NCBI GenBank assembly: GCA_044340865.1
Contig: JBIISW010000010.1
Location: 1 to 30,712, forward strand
Reading direction: 5' to 3'
DNA from: UBA4416 sp044340865
GTDB taxonomy: Bacteria > Bacteroidota > Bacteroidia > B-17B0 > Aurantibacillaceae
Length of the DNA stretch: 30,712 bases
Of this stretch, positions 15,701 through 22,743 are shown one piece after another (positions within the stretch are counted from its first letter, which is position 1; every line of letters starts with the position of its first letter). The notes beneath the pieces were generated by a model. The model was not told the origin of the DNA, made no database searches, and saw only the letters and a list, made by a program, of their open reading frames with translations. The translations under genes were made by a program, and so were the position numbers.

Positions 15701-16633
15701 ATAAAACTTGTAACTCTTGCCAACGACCCAAATCCGCCAAACCCACAAGGCTCTTTAGTAGATACTTTTAAATTACAAAAAAACATTATTTATAAAGGGA
15801 AATCAACAGTTAATAATGGGGAGTTTTCATTTTCATTTTTAGTTCCAAAAGACATTTCATACAGCTTTGGGAAAGGTAAAATAACCTATTATGCTCATAA
15901 CGGAATAACGGACGCAAATGGCTATTATGATAAAATTGTTGTTGGTGGATCAGAAACCAATGCTATTGCCGATAATAAAGGGCCTGAAATTAAATTATTC
16001 TTAAACGATGAAAAATTTGTGACAGGTGGGACGACAAATGAAACACCAAAAATATATGCATTGATAACTGATTCGAGTGGAATCAATACAGTAGGAAATG
16101 GGATTGGTCATGATGCGGTTGCAATTTTAGATGAAAAATCAAGTAACCCAATTGTATTAAACGATTATTACGTTGCCAACTTAAACACCTACCAATCGGG
16201 AAAAATTAGATATGGCTTAAACACTTTAAGTGAAGGAAAGCATCAACTAAGTTTAAAGGTATGGGACGTTCAAAATAATTCTTCAACAGCATACACTGAT
16301 TTTATTGTTGCGAAAGAAGCAAACTTAGCATTGAGTCATATCTTAAATTATCCAAATCCATTTACAACAAAAACAAAATTTTTTATTGAACACAATCAAT
16401 GTTGTGTCTCACTCAAAGTACTCATTCAAATCTACACGATTTCCGGAAAAATAGTAAAATCAATTCATCAAACAATAAATAATGAAGGTTTTCGTTTTGA
16501 TGGAATTGAATGGGATGGAAAAGATGATTTTGGAGATAAATTAGCAAGAGGTGTTTATATTTATAGAGTTTCGGTAGTTACAAGTGATAACAAAAAAGCA
16601 GAAAAAATTGAGAAGCTTGTAATTCTAAATTAA
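12704..16633 (+). CDS. porU: Type IX secretion system sortase PorU
   Basis: PorU is the gingipain-like (peptidase family C25) outer-membrane sortase that removes the C-terminal sorting domain of type IX cargo and links the product to anionic LPS. This 1309-residue protein has a hydrophobic signal segment ending near 'FFGYSQ' (about 23-28) and a long beta-rich N-terminal region. The C25 domain spans roughly 550-950. Its catalytic dyad is visible as H812 in 'NYTGHGGELGLGSERF' and C846 in 'TATCEFSRFDDPDRTSAGEY', 34 residues apart, close to the spacing in Porphyromonas PorU. The C-terminal part has Ig-like segments and ends in a sorting-domain-like module ('NYPNPFTTKTKFFIEHN', 'GDKLARGVYIYRV'). 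The length is normal for PorU. porV follows 37 bp downstream; PorU is held at the surface by PorV. Confidence 0.95.
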   Translation: MQKVIFNKTYNSLAFILFLFFSFFGYSQKNESLGSTKSNSEALSFENAPLFLKNCHFDGSKKNTPYYSEKISINNNRLPNCKLNNIKIRPLSNSEKTQIEPYKNFITNDFDISLEIGYARNEKIEFAKIMPIRLNSNNVYEYLESYTIVWDYSQVAKIKNDLSNQKANKSSSASASVLASGKWYKIGVTKNGVYKLDKSFFTKLGIDVSTIDPRNLKIYGNGGKLMSEKNSDFKFDDLIENAISVVGENDGVFNNTDYVLFYGQSTDSWVRNPINMIPYHRQIHSFSDTSFYFINVDINTSGKRILQQNSLSNTANKTTNSQDYYDIHEVNTFNAIKSGREFYGEKFDNTTSYNFSFLIPDGIIGDSVYVKSRVLSRCDVPSNYLVSFASKSFNISCAPTNLLYYISDLGFPNQNQIGGILTSNFININVTKQTSSAIGWLDYVEINARRNLTFNSSQFTFRDRRVVGGAGTYAKYMLTNNASSFPLIWDVTNPLNVKNQLYTITSTNNFEYNSKSDSINEYVIFNENIAFTPTAIGLIKNQNLHGILQADYVIVTHPLFLDNAYRLAKLHSDYDSLTYAVVTTSEVYNEFSSGTPDIGAIREFVKMLYFKPTDPTKATKYLLLLGDGSYKNREISSTGNSAMIPTYQTFNSTSYTDSFVTDDYFAMMDNGEGDLVSGDLPDIGVGRFPVKSKNEADAVTSKIEQYYKRNFNFDPKTEETSCDANSTNYPQGDWRNWVTFVSDDEDNNEHFNQSDALANPIYNNYKNYNVNKIHADSYLQFSTPGGDRYPDAVNDINRSFEKGSLIWNYTGHGGELGLGSERFIEVPQILDWKNINNLPLMITATCEFSRFDDPDRTSAGEYCLLNPNGGAIGLMTTVRLAFSGLNFALNTAFYSHALTPMTNGKMPHLGDLYRLTKRDIGFNRQYMNFVILGDPALKLAYPEQKVFTTSINSQTLNITSSDTLKALKKMTITGFVGDKFGNKLTNFNGVVFPTVFDKEIKLVTLANDPNPPNPQGSLVDTFKLQKNIIYKGKSTVNNGEFSFSFLVPKDISYSFGKGKITYYAHNGITDANGYYDKIVVGGSETNAIADNKGPEIKLFLNDEKFVTGGTTNETPKIYALITDSSGINTVGNGIGHDAVAILDEKSSNPIVLNDYYVANLNTYQSGKIRYGLNTLSEGKHQLSLKVWDVQNNSSTAYTDFIVAKEANLALSHILNYPNPFTTKTKFFIEHNQCCVSLKVLIQIYTISGKIVKSIHQTINNEGFRFDGIEWDGKDDFGDKLARGVYIYRVSVVTSDNKKAEKIEKLVILN

Positions 16634-16644
16634 TTATATCTTTG
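16617..16644 (+). promoter_or_regulatory. Candidate promoter for porV
   Basis: TTG (16617-16619), a 17-base spacer and TATCTTTG (16637-16644, exact TAnnTTTG) straddle the porU stop codon, 26 bases before the porV ATG. This would allow porV to be transcribed independently of porU as well as by read-through. Confidence 0.5.
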
Positions 16645-16670
16645 AACTCCTCTTTTAAAAAAAGAAACTA

Positions 16671-17912
16671 ATGCAAAAACAGATTTTAGGACTATTAGGA
16701 AGTAGTGTTTTTATAGCAAATTCATTGCTAAGTCAAACTACTTCAAGTAATTTAACCACACAAGAATTAAGTGGGAGAATAAATACAATTACAACGGCTG
16801 TACCCTTTTTATTAATTTGTCCTGACTCAAGAAATGGAGCAATGGGAGAAGTTGGAGCAGCAAGTCCTGCTGACGGCAATAGCATTCATTGGAACGTTGC
16901 AAAAATGGCATTTGCAGAAAAAAAATCAGGCGCAACAATCAATGTTACGCCTTGGTTGAAACAATTAGTTCCTGATATTTATTTGTATTATATATCAGGC
17001 TATAGCAAAATAAGTAAAACACAAGCCATAGGTGCTTCTTTGCGTTATTTTTCTTTAGGAAATATTACTTTTACTGACATCGTTGGTAATACGACTGGGC
17101 AATTTAGACCAAATGAATTTGCATTAGATATTGCCTATTCACAAAAATTATCTCAAACATTTTCAGCCGGTTTAGCATTAAGGTATATCCGTTCTAACCT
17201 AACCGGAAATTACACCTTAACCAACGGACAAGCAGTAAAACCAGGCACTTCAGCGGCTATTGATTTTGGCCTTTATTACCAATCAAAAAAATTCGACCTA
17301 AATGGAAAAAAAGCAATCGCCACAGGTGGGTTAGTTTTTAGTAATATTGGTGCAAAGGTTAGTTATTCCATTAAACAAGATTTTATCCCCATGAATTTAA
17401 GATTAGGTGGAGGTATAAAATTTTTGATTGATGATTACAATACATTTGGAATATATGGAGACGTAAATAAATTATTAGTTCCAACGCCTCCAGTTTATCT
17501 AAAAGATTCTCGTGGAAATGATTCAGTTAATTCTGTTACTCAAGAAAAAATAATTTTAGCAGGAAAAGACCCTAATGTTGGTATTACTAAAGGAATTTTT
17601 CAATCCTTTAATGATGCTCCAGGCGGAAGTTCGGAAGAATTGAAAGAAGTTAATTATAGTATTGGCTTTGAATATTGGTACGCTAAACAATTTGCTGTAA
17701 GAGCGGGGTATTTTAACGAAGCTAAAACAAAGGGTAATCGTAAATTTTTTACAGCTGGTATAGGTTTGAGATATAATGTATTTGGATTAGATATGGCCTA
17801 TTTAATTCCAGTCACTCAAAGAAATCCACTTCAAAACACCTTACGTTTTACATTAACGTTTGATTTTGATGCTTTCAAATCCCAGAACGATACAAAGAAG
17901 TCGACAGAATAA
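16671..17912 (+). CDS. porV: Type IX secretion outer membrane channel protein PorV (LptO)
   Basis: PorV is a FadL-like 14-strand outer-membrane barrel that captures type IX cargo by its C-terminal domain, leaves the translocon with it, and presents it to PorU. The 413-residue protein has a signal peptide 'MQKQILGLLGSSVFIANSLL' cleaved near 'SQ'. The family-defining stretch 'AVPFLLICPDSRNGAMGEVG' starts near residue 43, then 'NSIHWNVAKMAFAEKKSG' and 'VNYSIGFEYWYAKQFAVRAG' later. The usual alternating hydrophobic strands run to 'NTLRFTLTFDFDAF' at the C-terminus. It lies directly after porU, the classic pair, and ends 11 bp before the convergent bioF stop. A second, shorter PorV-family protein is encoded near 29.1-30.2 kb. 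Confidence 0.95.
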   Translation: MQKQILGLLGSSVFIANSLLSQTTSSNLTTQELSGRINTITTAVPFLLICPDSRNGAMGEVGAASPADGNSIHWNVAKMAFAEKKSGATINVTPWLKQLVPDIYLYYISGYSKISKTQAIGASLRYFSLGNITFTDIVGNTTGQFRPNEFALDIAYSQKLSQTFSAGLALRYIRSNLTGNYTLTNGQAVKPGTSAAIDFGLYYQSKKFDLNGKKAIATGGLVFSNIGAKVSYSIKQDFIPMNLRLGGGIKFLIDDYNTFGIYGDVNKLLVPTPPVYLKDSRGNDSVNSVTQEKIILAGKDPNVGITKGIFQSFNDAPGGSSEELKEVNYSIGFEYWYAKQFAVRAGYFNEAKTKGNRKFFTAGIGLRYNVFGLDMAYLIPVTQRNPLQNTLRFTLTFDFDAFKSQNDTKKSTE

Positions 17913-17923
17913 AATCGTATTAC

Positions 17924-19042
17924 CTACTCACGTATGAGTGATAATAATTCATCTATTTCATCTTTGGTGTTGAATGAATGAAGACACAATCTCATTCGTT
18001 CTTCTCCTTGTTTTACTGTTGGACTTTTAATTGACTTTACGAAAAAATTTCTTTTTCCCAGTTTTTCTTCGAGAAAGTGAACATCATTATTTCCTTTCAA
18101 AATAAGACAATGAATTGCGCTTGTACTAGCTATAAAATTTTGATGAGACTTAGTCATCAAAGTATTAAAAAAAGTAATATGACTTCTTAACTTCTCTACT
18201 TCTATTGTTTTTTTTAATAACTGATACGCTGCTTTTATGGATAATAAACTGTGTTCAGGCATAGCAGTTGTATAAATAAAAGAACGCGAAAAGTTAATTA
18301 AATAGTGTTTAAGCTCTTCGCTCCCAACAATTGAAGCACCATGACAACCCATTGCTTTGCCATATGTATAAATGCGGGCAAAACAAAGTTGTTCTATATT
18401 CAATTCATCACATAAACCTTTTCCATTTTTTCCAAACACACCAATAGCGTGAGCTTCATCCACAATTAAATGAGCATTAACTCTCTTACAAAAATCAGCT
18501 AATTCAACTAACGGAGAGCAATCACCATCCATCGAATACACACTTTCTACAACCACATAAATTTCTTTAAAAGTGGATTGATGTCGAGTAATTAATTCTT
18601 TCAATGAATTGATATCGTTATGTTTAAACTTATAATGGGTTGCAAAGCTCAGTCTAATACCATCAATTAAAGACGCATGAATTAATTCATCGCTTAAAAT
18701 TAAATCGCCTTTTTGTGGAACACTAGATAATAAACCTAAGTTTGCATCGTAACCAGAATTATAAATCAAAGCGGACTCACCATGATGAAACTGTGCTATT
18801 TCGTTTTCAATTTCATTAAATAAAAATGAGTTTCCACTAATTAAGCGTGAGCCAGTAGAGCCCGTTTTGATAGATGATCCAAGCGTTTTTAACTCCTCTA
18901 ATAAATAACCTTGAGAAGAAAATCCTAAATAGTCATTACTTGAAAAATCAATGGAAGGATAATTCGTTTTTAAAGAACGAAATTGATGCTTCTCCTTTAC
19001 TTGTTCAATTTTATGTTGTAATGATTTAGGGAAAAATACCAT
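17924..19042 (-). CDS. bioF: 8-amino-7-oxononanoate synthase (KAPA synthase)-like
   Basis: BioF is a PLP-dependent alpha-oxoamine synthase that condenses pimeloyl-ACP/CoA with alanine to KAPA, the first ring-forming step of biotin synthesis in the cytoplasm. The 372-residue protein has 'SSNDYLGFSSQGYL' (34-47), 'TGSTGSRLISGNSFLFNEIE' (60-79), 'IYNSGYDANLGLL', 'IVDEAHAIGVFGKNGKG' with Asp195, and the PLP lysine K229 in 'TYGKAMGCHGASIVGS'. Relatives such as 2-amino-3-ketobutyrate CoA ligase and serine palmitoyltransferase share these motifs; BioF is favoured because bioB lies immediately upstream on the same strand. The terminator of bioB lies between them, only 17 bases from the bioF ATG. bioA, bioC and bioD are not in the window. 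Confidence 0.88.
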   Translation of the reverse strand: MVFFPKSLQHKIEQVKEKHQFRSLKTNYPSIDFSSNDYLGFSSQGYLLEELKTLGSSIKTGSTGSRLISGNSFLFNEIENEIAQFHHGESALIYNSGYDANLGLLSSVPQKGDLILSDELIHASLIDGIRLSFATHYKFKHNDINSLKELITRHQSTFKEIYVVVESVYSMDGDCSPLVELADFCKRVNAHLIVDEAHAIGVFGKNGKGLCDELNIEQLCFARIYTYGKAMGCHGASIVGSEELKHYLINFSRSFIYTTAMPEHSLLSIKAAYQLLKKTIEVEKLRSHITFFNTLMTKSHQNFIASTSAIHCLILKGNNDVHFLEEKLGKRNFFVKSIKSPTVKQGEERMRLCLHSFNTKDEIDELLSLIRE

Positions 19043-19059
19043 GTATTTAAAATAAAAAA

Positions 19060-19093
19060 GCCCTAAATGATTTTATTGTAATTCATTTAGGGC
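19060..19093 (-). terminator. Terminator between bioB and bioF
   Basis: GCCCTAAATGA (19060-19070), a 12-base loop and TCATTTAGGGC (19083-19093) form a perfect 11-bp stem. On the minus strand it is followed by TTTTTTATT (19059-19051). It ends bioB transcripts 17 bases beyond the stop and lies 17 bases before the bioF ATG. Confidence 0.8.
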
Positions 19094-19110
19094 CTCCAAT
19101 AATTATTTAA

Positions 19111-20091
19111 TTAAGCTAACTCTTCTTTTTTTAATTTGTCTACAAATGCTTTTTTAGTATTTAATCCGAGTATTTTAAACATTTCCATATCTTGATTATA
19201 CAGTGGATTAGGAGTCGTTAGTAATTTCTCTCCAGCAAAAATTGAATTGGCTCCTGCCATAAAACATAATGCTTGTCCTTCCATACTCATACTTAAACGG
19301 CCCGCAGACAAACGAACAGCAGTTCGAGGTAAAACGATACGAGCTGTTGCAATCATTCTAACCATATCCCAAATAGGCACTGGTGGCTGATCTTCCATTG
19401 GCGTTCCTTCAACAGCAACAAGTGCATTAATTGGAACAGATTCTGGCTGTGGTCTAAGTAAGCTTAATGTATACAACATCCCTACTCTGTCTTCAATTTT
19501 TTCACCCATACCAATGATGCCGCCTGAACAAACTGTTAGGCCTGCTTTACGAACATTATGAATCGTATTTAATCGATCATCGAACGTACGCGTGGAGATA
19601 ATCTTATCGTAATTTTCTTCGCTTGTATCAATATTATGATTATACGCATACAACCCTGCTTCAGCTAAACGCTTAGCTTGGTCTTCTGTTACCATTCCTA
19701 ATGTGGCACACACTTCTAATCCTTTACTGTTAATGGTTTTCACCATATCCAATACCGTATCAAAATCTTTATTGTCACGAACTTCACGCCATGCAGCGCC
19801 TAAACACATGCGACTTGCACCACCTGCTTTTGCATTATTTGCAGCTTCATCCACTTCGGGAACACTCATTAGTTTATGAACTTTAACCTCTGTATGATAA
19901 CGAGCCGCCTGAGGGCAATAAGAACAATCTTCGGGACAACCGCCAGTCTTAATAGATAATAACGAACTAACTTGCACTTCGCCAACTGTGTGATGTTGTT
20001 TATGAACTTCTGCAGCTTTGTATATTAATTCCATCAAAGGTGTATTATACACTTCTAAAATTTCTTCTTTCGTCCAATCTTTAATTGCCAT
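19111..20091 (-). CDS. bioB: Biotin synthase
   Basis: BioB is the radical-SAM enzyme that inserts sulfur into dethiobiotin as the last step of biotin synthesis. The chosen ATG at 20091 gives 326 residues, a normal length. The radical-SAM 4Fe-4S motif is C52-x3-C56-x2-C59 in 'TGGCPEDCSYCPQAARY'. Further family segments are 'CLGAAWREVRDNKDF', 'LGMVTEDQAKRLAEAGLYAY', 'YNHNIDTSEENYDKI', 'CSGGIIGMGEKIEDRV', and 'VRLSAGRLSMSMEGQALCF' whose Arg is the conserved 2Fe-2S ligand. An upstream in-frame TTG at 20142 would add 17 residues but lies inside the -33 promoter element, so I reject it. bioF follows after a terminator, and the divergent lysine-rich protein gene starts 132 bp away. Confidence 0.96.
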   Translation of the reverse strand: MAIKDWTKEEILEVYNTPLMELIYKAAEVHKQHHTVGEVQVSSLLSIKTGGCPEDCSYCPQAARYHTEVKVHKLMSVPEVDEAANNAKAGGASRMCLGAAWREVRDNKDFDTVLDMVKTINSKGLEVCATLGMVTEDQAKRLAEAGLYAYNHNIDTSEENYDKIISTRTFDDRLNTIHNVRKAGLTVCSGGIIGMGEKIEDRVGMLYTLSLLRPQPESVPINALVAVEGTPMEDQPPVPIWDMVRMIATARIVLPRTAVRLSAGRLSMSMEGQALCFMAGANSIFAGEKLLTTPNPLYNQDMEMFKILGLNTKKAFVDKLKKEELA

Positions 20092-20112
20092 TTTTTTTAT
20101 TTCTAGTTCAAA

Positions 20113-20143
20113 CAAATTTACTACAAAAGCCACAAACCACAAA
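20113..20143 (-). promoter_or_regulatory. Promoter of bioB
   Basis: On the minus strand TTTG (20143-20140), a 19-base spacer and TAAATTTG (20120-20113) match the Bacteroidota consensus exactly. Transcription should start near 20107, giving a leader of about 16 bases before the ATG at 20091. No BirA-like long palindrome is evident around it. Confidence 0.75.
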
Positions 20144-20223
20144 ACCTATTTCGCCTAAAAAAGTGTTAATAATATTTTCATTCAACCATGTAGCTTATTT
20201 AAGTTATATACGTTATTTGTTGT

Positions 20224-20529
20224 ATGAATAAAATAATTTCTTACTTATTACTCTTATTTTTCTTTTTACAAATGCCATTAGAAGCTCAATTCTCAGAGAG
20301 GAAAGAGCGAAAACGTATGTGGAAAAAATCGATGTGGGCAAAAAAAAGAGGTAAAAAGCGAATGGCATTTAATCCTTACTTAGATAAAAAAAAGAAAGAT
20401 AAACCAAGTTCAAAAATGGCCAAAGAAGAAAGAGAAGGAGTAAGGAAAATGAGGCGTGATTATAAAAAACAAAATAAACGCAATATGAAAAAATTAGGTA
20501 TTAAGCCAACTAAAGTGAAAAAAGCATAA
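20224..20529 (+). CDS. Small lysine/arginine-rich exported protein, function unknown
   Basis: I do not recognise this 101-residue protein. It begins with a clear signal peptide, 'MNKIISYLLLLFFFLQ' ending 'MPLEAQ', in the style of Bacteroidota exported proteins with cleavage near residue 21. The rest, about 80 residues, is extremely basic: I count 25 Lys and 10 Arg against 5 Glu and 3 Asp. It has no Cys, few hydrophobics, and clusters such as 'KKSMWAKKRGKKRM' and 'YLDKKKKDKPSSK'. Such a chain should be unfolded or bind polyanions such as LPS, teichoic-like polymers, nucleic acid or RNA; this is inference. It lies between divergent bioB and a SET-domain gene 65 bp downstream on the same strand. 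The reading frame is sound and free of stops, and Bacteroidota often carry short basic proteins of this type. Confidence 0.65.
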   Translation: MNKIISYLLLLFFFLQMPLEAQFSERKERKRMWKKSMWAKKRGKKRMAFNPYLDKKKKDKPSSKMAKEEREGVRKMRRDYKKQNKRNMKKLGIKPTKVKKA

Positions 20530-20580
20530 TAGAATTTAGAGATAGTGAAAACTATTTTTTAAATATTCGACTACTGCTAT

Positions 20581-20588
20581 TATATTTG
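20581..20588 (+). promoter_or_regulatory. -7 element for the SET-domain gene
   Basis: TATATTTG is an exact TAnnTTTG match, only 6 bases before the ATG at 20595. The start of transcription would fall at or next to the start codon. A T-run at 20555-20560 is near -33 but is not TTTG. Confidence 0.45.
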
Positions 20589-20594
20589 TAATCT

Positions 20595-21011
20595 ATGGCA
20601 TTAATAGTTAAAACATCTCAACTTCCTAATTCAGGAAAAGGTTTATTTACAACGACCCCAATAAAAAAAGGAGAAAACGTAATTGAATACAAAGGCGAAA
20701 TCATTGATTGGAAAGAATATGAAAAACGTGTTGATTTAGATCAGGATGGATATTTGTTTTTTATAAATAAAAAAAACTGCATCGATGCATTTAGTACTCC
20801 GGAACATAAAGCTAGATTTGCCAATGATGCTGCCGGTTTGGGTCGAGTGAAAGGATTAAAAAACAATTCCGTATATCGGATTGAGAAAAATAAATGCTTT
20901 ATTTCTAGCACAAGAAATATTTTAGCCGGTGAAGAAATTTTTGTGAGTTATAGCAAAGAATATTGGGACGCGATTCGATATAACATTAAAATAGGAAGAC
21001 ATAAAGTGTAA
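20595..21011 (+). CDS. SET-domain protein (putative lysine methyltransferase)
   Basis: This 138-residue protein is little more than a SET domain, the SAM-dependent protein-lysine methyltransferase fold. 'SGKGLFTTTPIKKGENVIEY' (13-32) is the SET-N opening. 'RFANDAAG' (74-81) with 'NN' at 90-91 takes the place of the eukaryotic RFxNHSCxPN motif, the form common in small bacterial SET proteins. 'GEEIFVSYSKEYW' (112-124) supplies the catalytic Tyr region. No pre-SET or post-SET cysteines and no signal peptide are present, so it should be cytoplasmic. Its substrate is unknown; ribosomal, DNA-binding or other lysine-rich proteins are possible. It follows the lysine-rich exported protein by 65 bp and is convergent with the response-regulator gene, 26 bp away. 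Confidence 0.85.
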   Translation: MALIVKTSQLPNSGKGLFTTTPIKKGENVIEYKGEIIDWKEYEKRVDLDQDGYLFFINKKNCIDAFSTPEHKARFANDAAGLGRVKGLKNNSVYRIEKNKCFISSTRNILAGEEIFVSYSKEYWDAIRYNIKIGRHKV

Positions 21012-21037
21012 CCAAAATTTGCAGAGCACTTTAAAAA

Positions 21038-21721
21038 TTACTTGTTAAAATAAAATAAAACATCTTCTTCATAATTTTTTCCAATTGGAATTACCTTATC
21101 TTTTAGATTTATGACCTTATTCGTTAACGATTGTACCTTATCAATAGGCACGATAAAAGAACGATGAACACGAACAAATTTACTAGGTGGTAATTTTTCT
21201 AACATGACTTTCATCGTCATTCTTACTACCAAGGTTTTTTGATCTAACAGATGTATTTTTAAATAATCGTCTAAGGCCTCTATGCTAGTAATTAAATCCA
21301 AATTTATTTTATGCAATTTTCCATCTGCTCGCAAAAATATATGTGAAGTACTCTTAACATCTATTGCACTAAAATAATCTTTTGCTTTATCACATGCTTT
21401 TAAAAACCGCTTGAATGTAAAGGGCTTTAACAAATAATCAACCGCGCTTAAATTAAATCCTTCTACTGCATACTCGCTATGCGCTGTGCAAAAAACAACT
21501 AATGTATTTTGATTAATATTTCTATATAAATCAATGCCATTTAAGGCAGGCATGTGTATATCTAAAAACAACAAGTCAACTGGATATTTCTCAAGATACT
21601 TTAAACCCTCACTGGGCTGAGAAAATGTTTTTTGCAAATCAATATAATCTATTTGAGAACAAAAGCCCTCAACAATACTTAATGCTAAAGGTTCATCGTC
21701 AATGGCAATTACTTTAATCAT
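21038..21721 (-). CDS. LytTR-family response regulator
   Basis: This 227-residue regulator has a receiver domain (1-120) with the acidic pair 'IDDEP' (7-11), phospho-acceptor D54 in 'LLFLDIHMPALNG', and the conserved Lys in 'VDYLLKPF'. A LytTR DNA-binding domain follows (about 130-225), with 'IFLRADGKLHKINLDLI' and 'KFVRVHRSFIVPIDKV' as its typical segments. It should bind promoter DNA as a dimer after phosphorylation by the kinase encoded just upstream, whose stop overlaps its start by 8 bp. The pair is a common Bacteroidota type; the target genes cannot be told from the window. Confidence 0.95.
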   Translation of the reverse strand: MIKVIAIDDEPLALSIVEGFCSQIDYIDLQKTFSQPSEGLKYLEKYPVDLLFLDIHMPALNGIDLYRNINQNTLVVFCTAHSEYAVEGFNLSAVDYLLKPFTFKRFLKACDKAKDYFSAIDVKSTSHIFLRADGKLHKINLDLITSIEALDDYLKIHLLDQKTLVVRMTMKVMLEKLPPSKFVRVHRSFIVPIDKVQSLTNKVINLKDKVIPIGKNYEEDVLFYFNK

Positions 21722-22739
21722 TTAATTTAATTTTTAAATCAACGCAGTACCATCCATTTTTTTCTATACAACTTAACGTGTGTTTTTCTGGGTATAATAA
21801 ATCTAGTCGTCTTTTTGTAGTAACAATTCCTATACCACTCTTTTCTAAAGTTGCATTATTCTCTGTAACAATTTTATTTTTTACTTGTAAGCGTAATTCA
21901 GACTTAATAATAAATATTTGAATACTTATTTCAGAATCTTCTTCGGAATTGACACCATGCTTAAACGCATTTTCAATAAATGGAATGATTAATAGTGGGG
22001 AGATTTTTAGCTGATCAGAATCACCTTCCCAACTGCAGCTCAATTTAATAGAAGGTGATAATCTCAGAATTTGCAATTCGATGAAATTGAAAATATATTC
22101 TTTTTCTTTTGAAACTAAAACTTCATTGTAATTACTCTCATTCAATACATAACGCATCATGTCGGATAATTTTACTATAGATTCGGCCGTTTTAGAGTTA
22201 TTATTAAGTGCTAATGAATAAATGCTATTTAATGTATTAAATAAAAAATGTGGGTTTATTTGAGCTTTTAAATAAGCTAATTCTGCATTGGCTTTTTCAA
22301 CTTCAATCAACTTTAATCGTTCTCTTAATTTTAGTAATAAAGAAAAAACAAAAACTCCCAAAAATTCAAGTAAACGTTGGCTCAACATATTAATAAAGGG
22401 TCGTGGAGGTGGCATTAACGTTGAAGTAGAATGTTGAATAAGAAATGGTCTCCATAACTTATGCATTTCTGGAACTATAAAAAATAATAGAAAAGAACAT
22501 AAAATTAATAGTGTATACACCATATATTTTTTTGAAATATAATAATGAGGAATAAATACATAATAATTAAGGTAGAAAAATAATAATAATAGCAATGTGC
22601 TTATAAATGCCCTATGAATGCCAGGGTTATAAAAAAAATTAAAATGTCCAGTTAATTCTGGAGAAAATAAAAATGGTAAACTCAAAAAAAGAATACTACC
22701 TAAAACATGAATTAATTTATTTTTACTTTCTTTATCCAC
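21714..22739 (-). CDS. LytS/YehU-type sensor histidine kinase
   Basis: This 341-residue kinase has four membrane helices in its first half (about 10-26, 43-64, 73-91 and 122-138), no extracellular sensor domain of size, and a cytoplasmic His_kinase domain of the LytS type. The phospho-acceptor H164 lies in 'KAQINPHFLFNTLNSIYSLA'. The ATPase part has the N-box 'LLIIPFIENAFKHGV' and the G-box-like 'GIGIVTTKRRLDLLYPEKH'. It starts with GTG at 22739; there is no nearby ATG. A TACTTTTG promoter element ends only 4 bases upstream, so the transcript is probably leaderless. It overlaps the response-regulator gene by 8 bp, a sign of translational coupling. Confidence 0.93.
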   Translation of the reverse strand: MDKESKNKLIHVLGSILFLSLPFLFSPELTGHFNFFYNPGIHRAFISTLLLLLFFYLNYYVFIPHYYISKKYMVYTLLILCSFLLFFIVPEMHKLWRPFLIQHSTSTLMPPPRPFINMLSQRLLEFLGVFVFSLLLKLRERLKLIEVEKANAELAYLKAQINPHFLFNTLNSIYSLALNNNSKTAESIVKLSDMMRYVLNESNYNEVLVSKEKEYIFNFIELQILRLSPSIKLSCSWEGDSDQLKISPLLIIPFIENAFKHGVNSEEDSEISIQIFIIKSELRLQVKNKIVTENNATLEKSGIGIVTTKRRLDLLYPEKHTLSCIEKNGWYCVDLKIKLND

Positions 22740-22743
22740 CTTT

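Noticed and set aside
15136..15786. Two minus-strand frames (79 and 87 codons) within porU
   Set aside because: Antisense to the catalytic Cys region and the domain after it; they have no family features.
16390..16407. ACACAA-TCAATG-TTGTGT inverted repeat in the 3' part of porU
   Set aside because: Inside a conserved coding segment, 6 bp only; best explained by codon content.
17926..17939. ACTCA-CGTA-TGAGT inverted repeat at the porV/bioF junction
   Set aside because: Only 5 bp, overlaps the bioF stop, and has no good T run on either side; at most a weak convergent terminator.
20092..20142. 17-codon N-terminal extension of bioB from a TTG
   Set aside because: It lies across the promoter elements of bioB, and the family N-terminus begins at the ATG at 20091.
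21003..21032. AAAGTG...CACTTT pair after the SET gene considered as a terminator
   Set aside because: Six AT-rich pairs with an 18-base loop and no T run; too weak to call.
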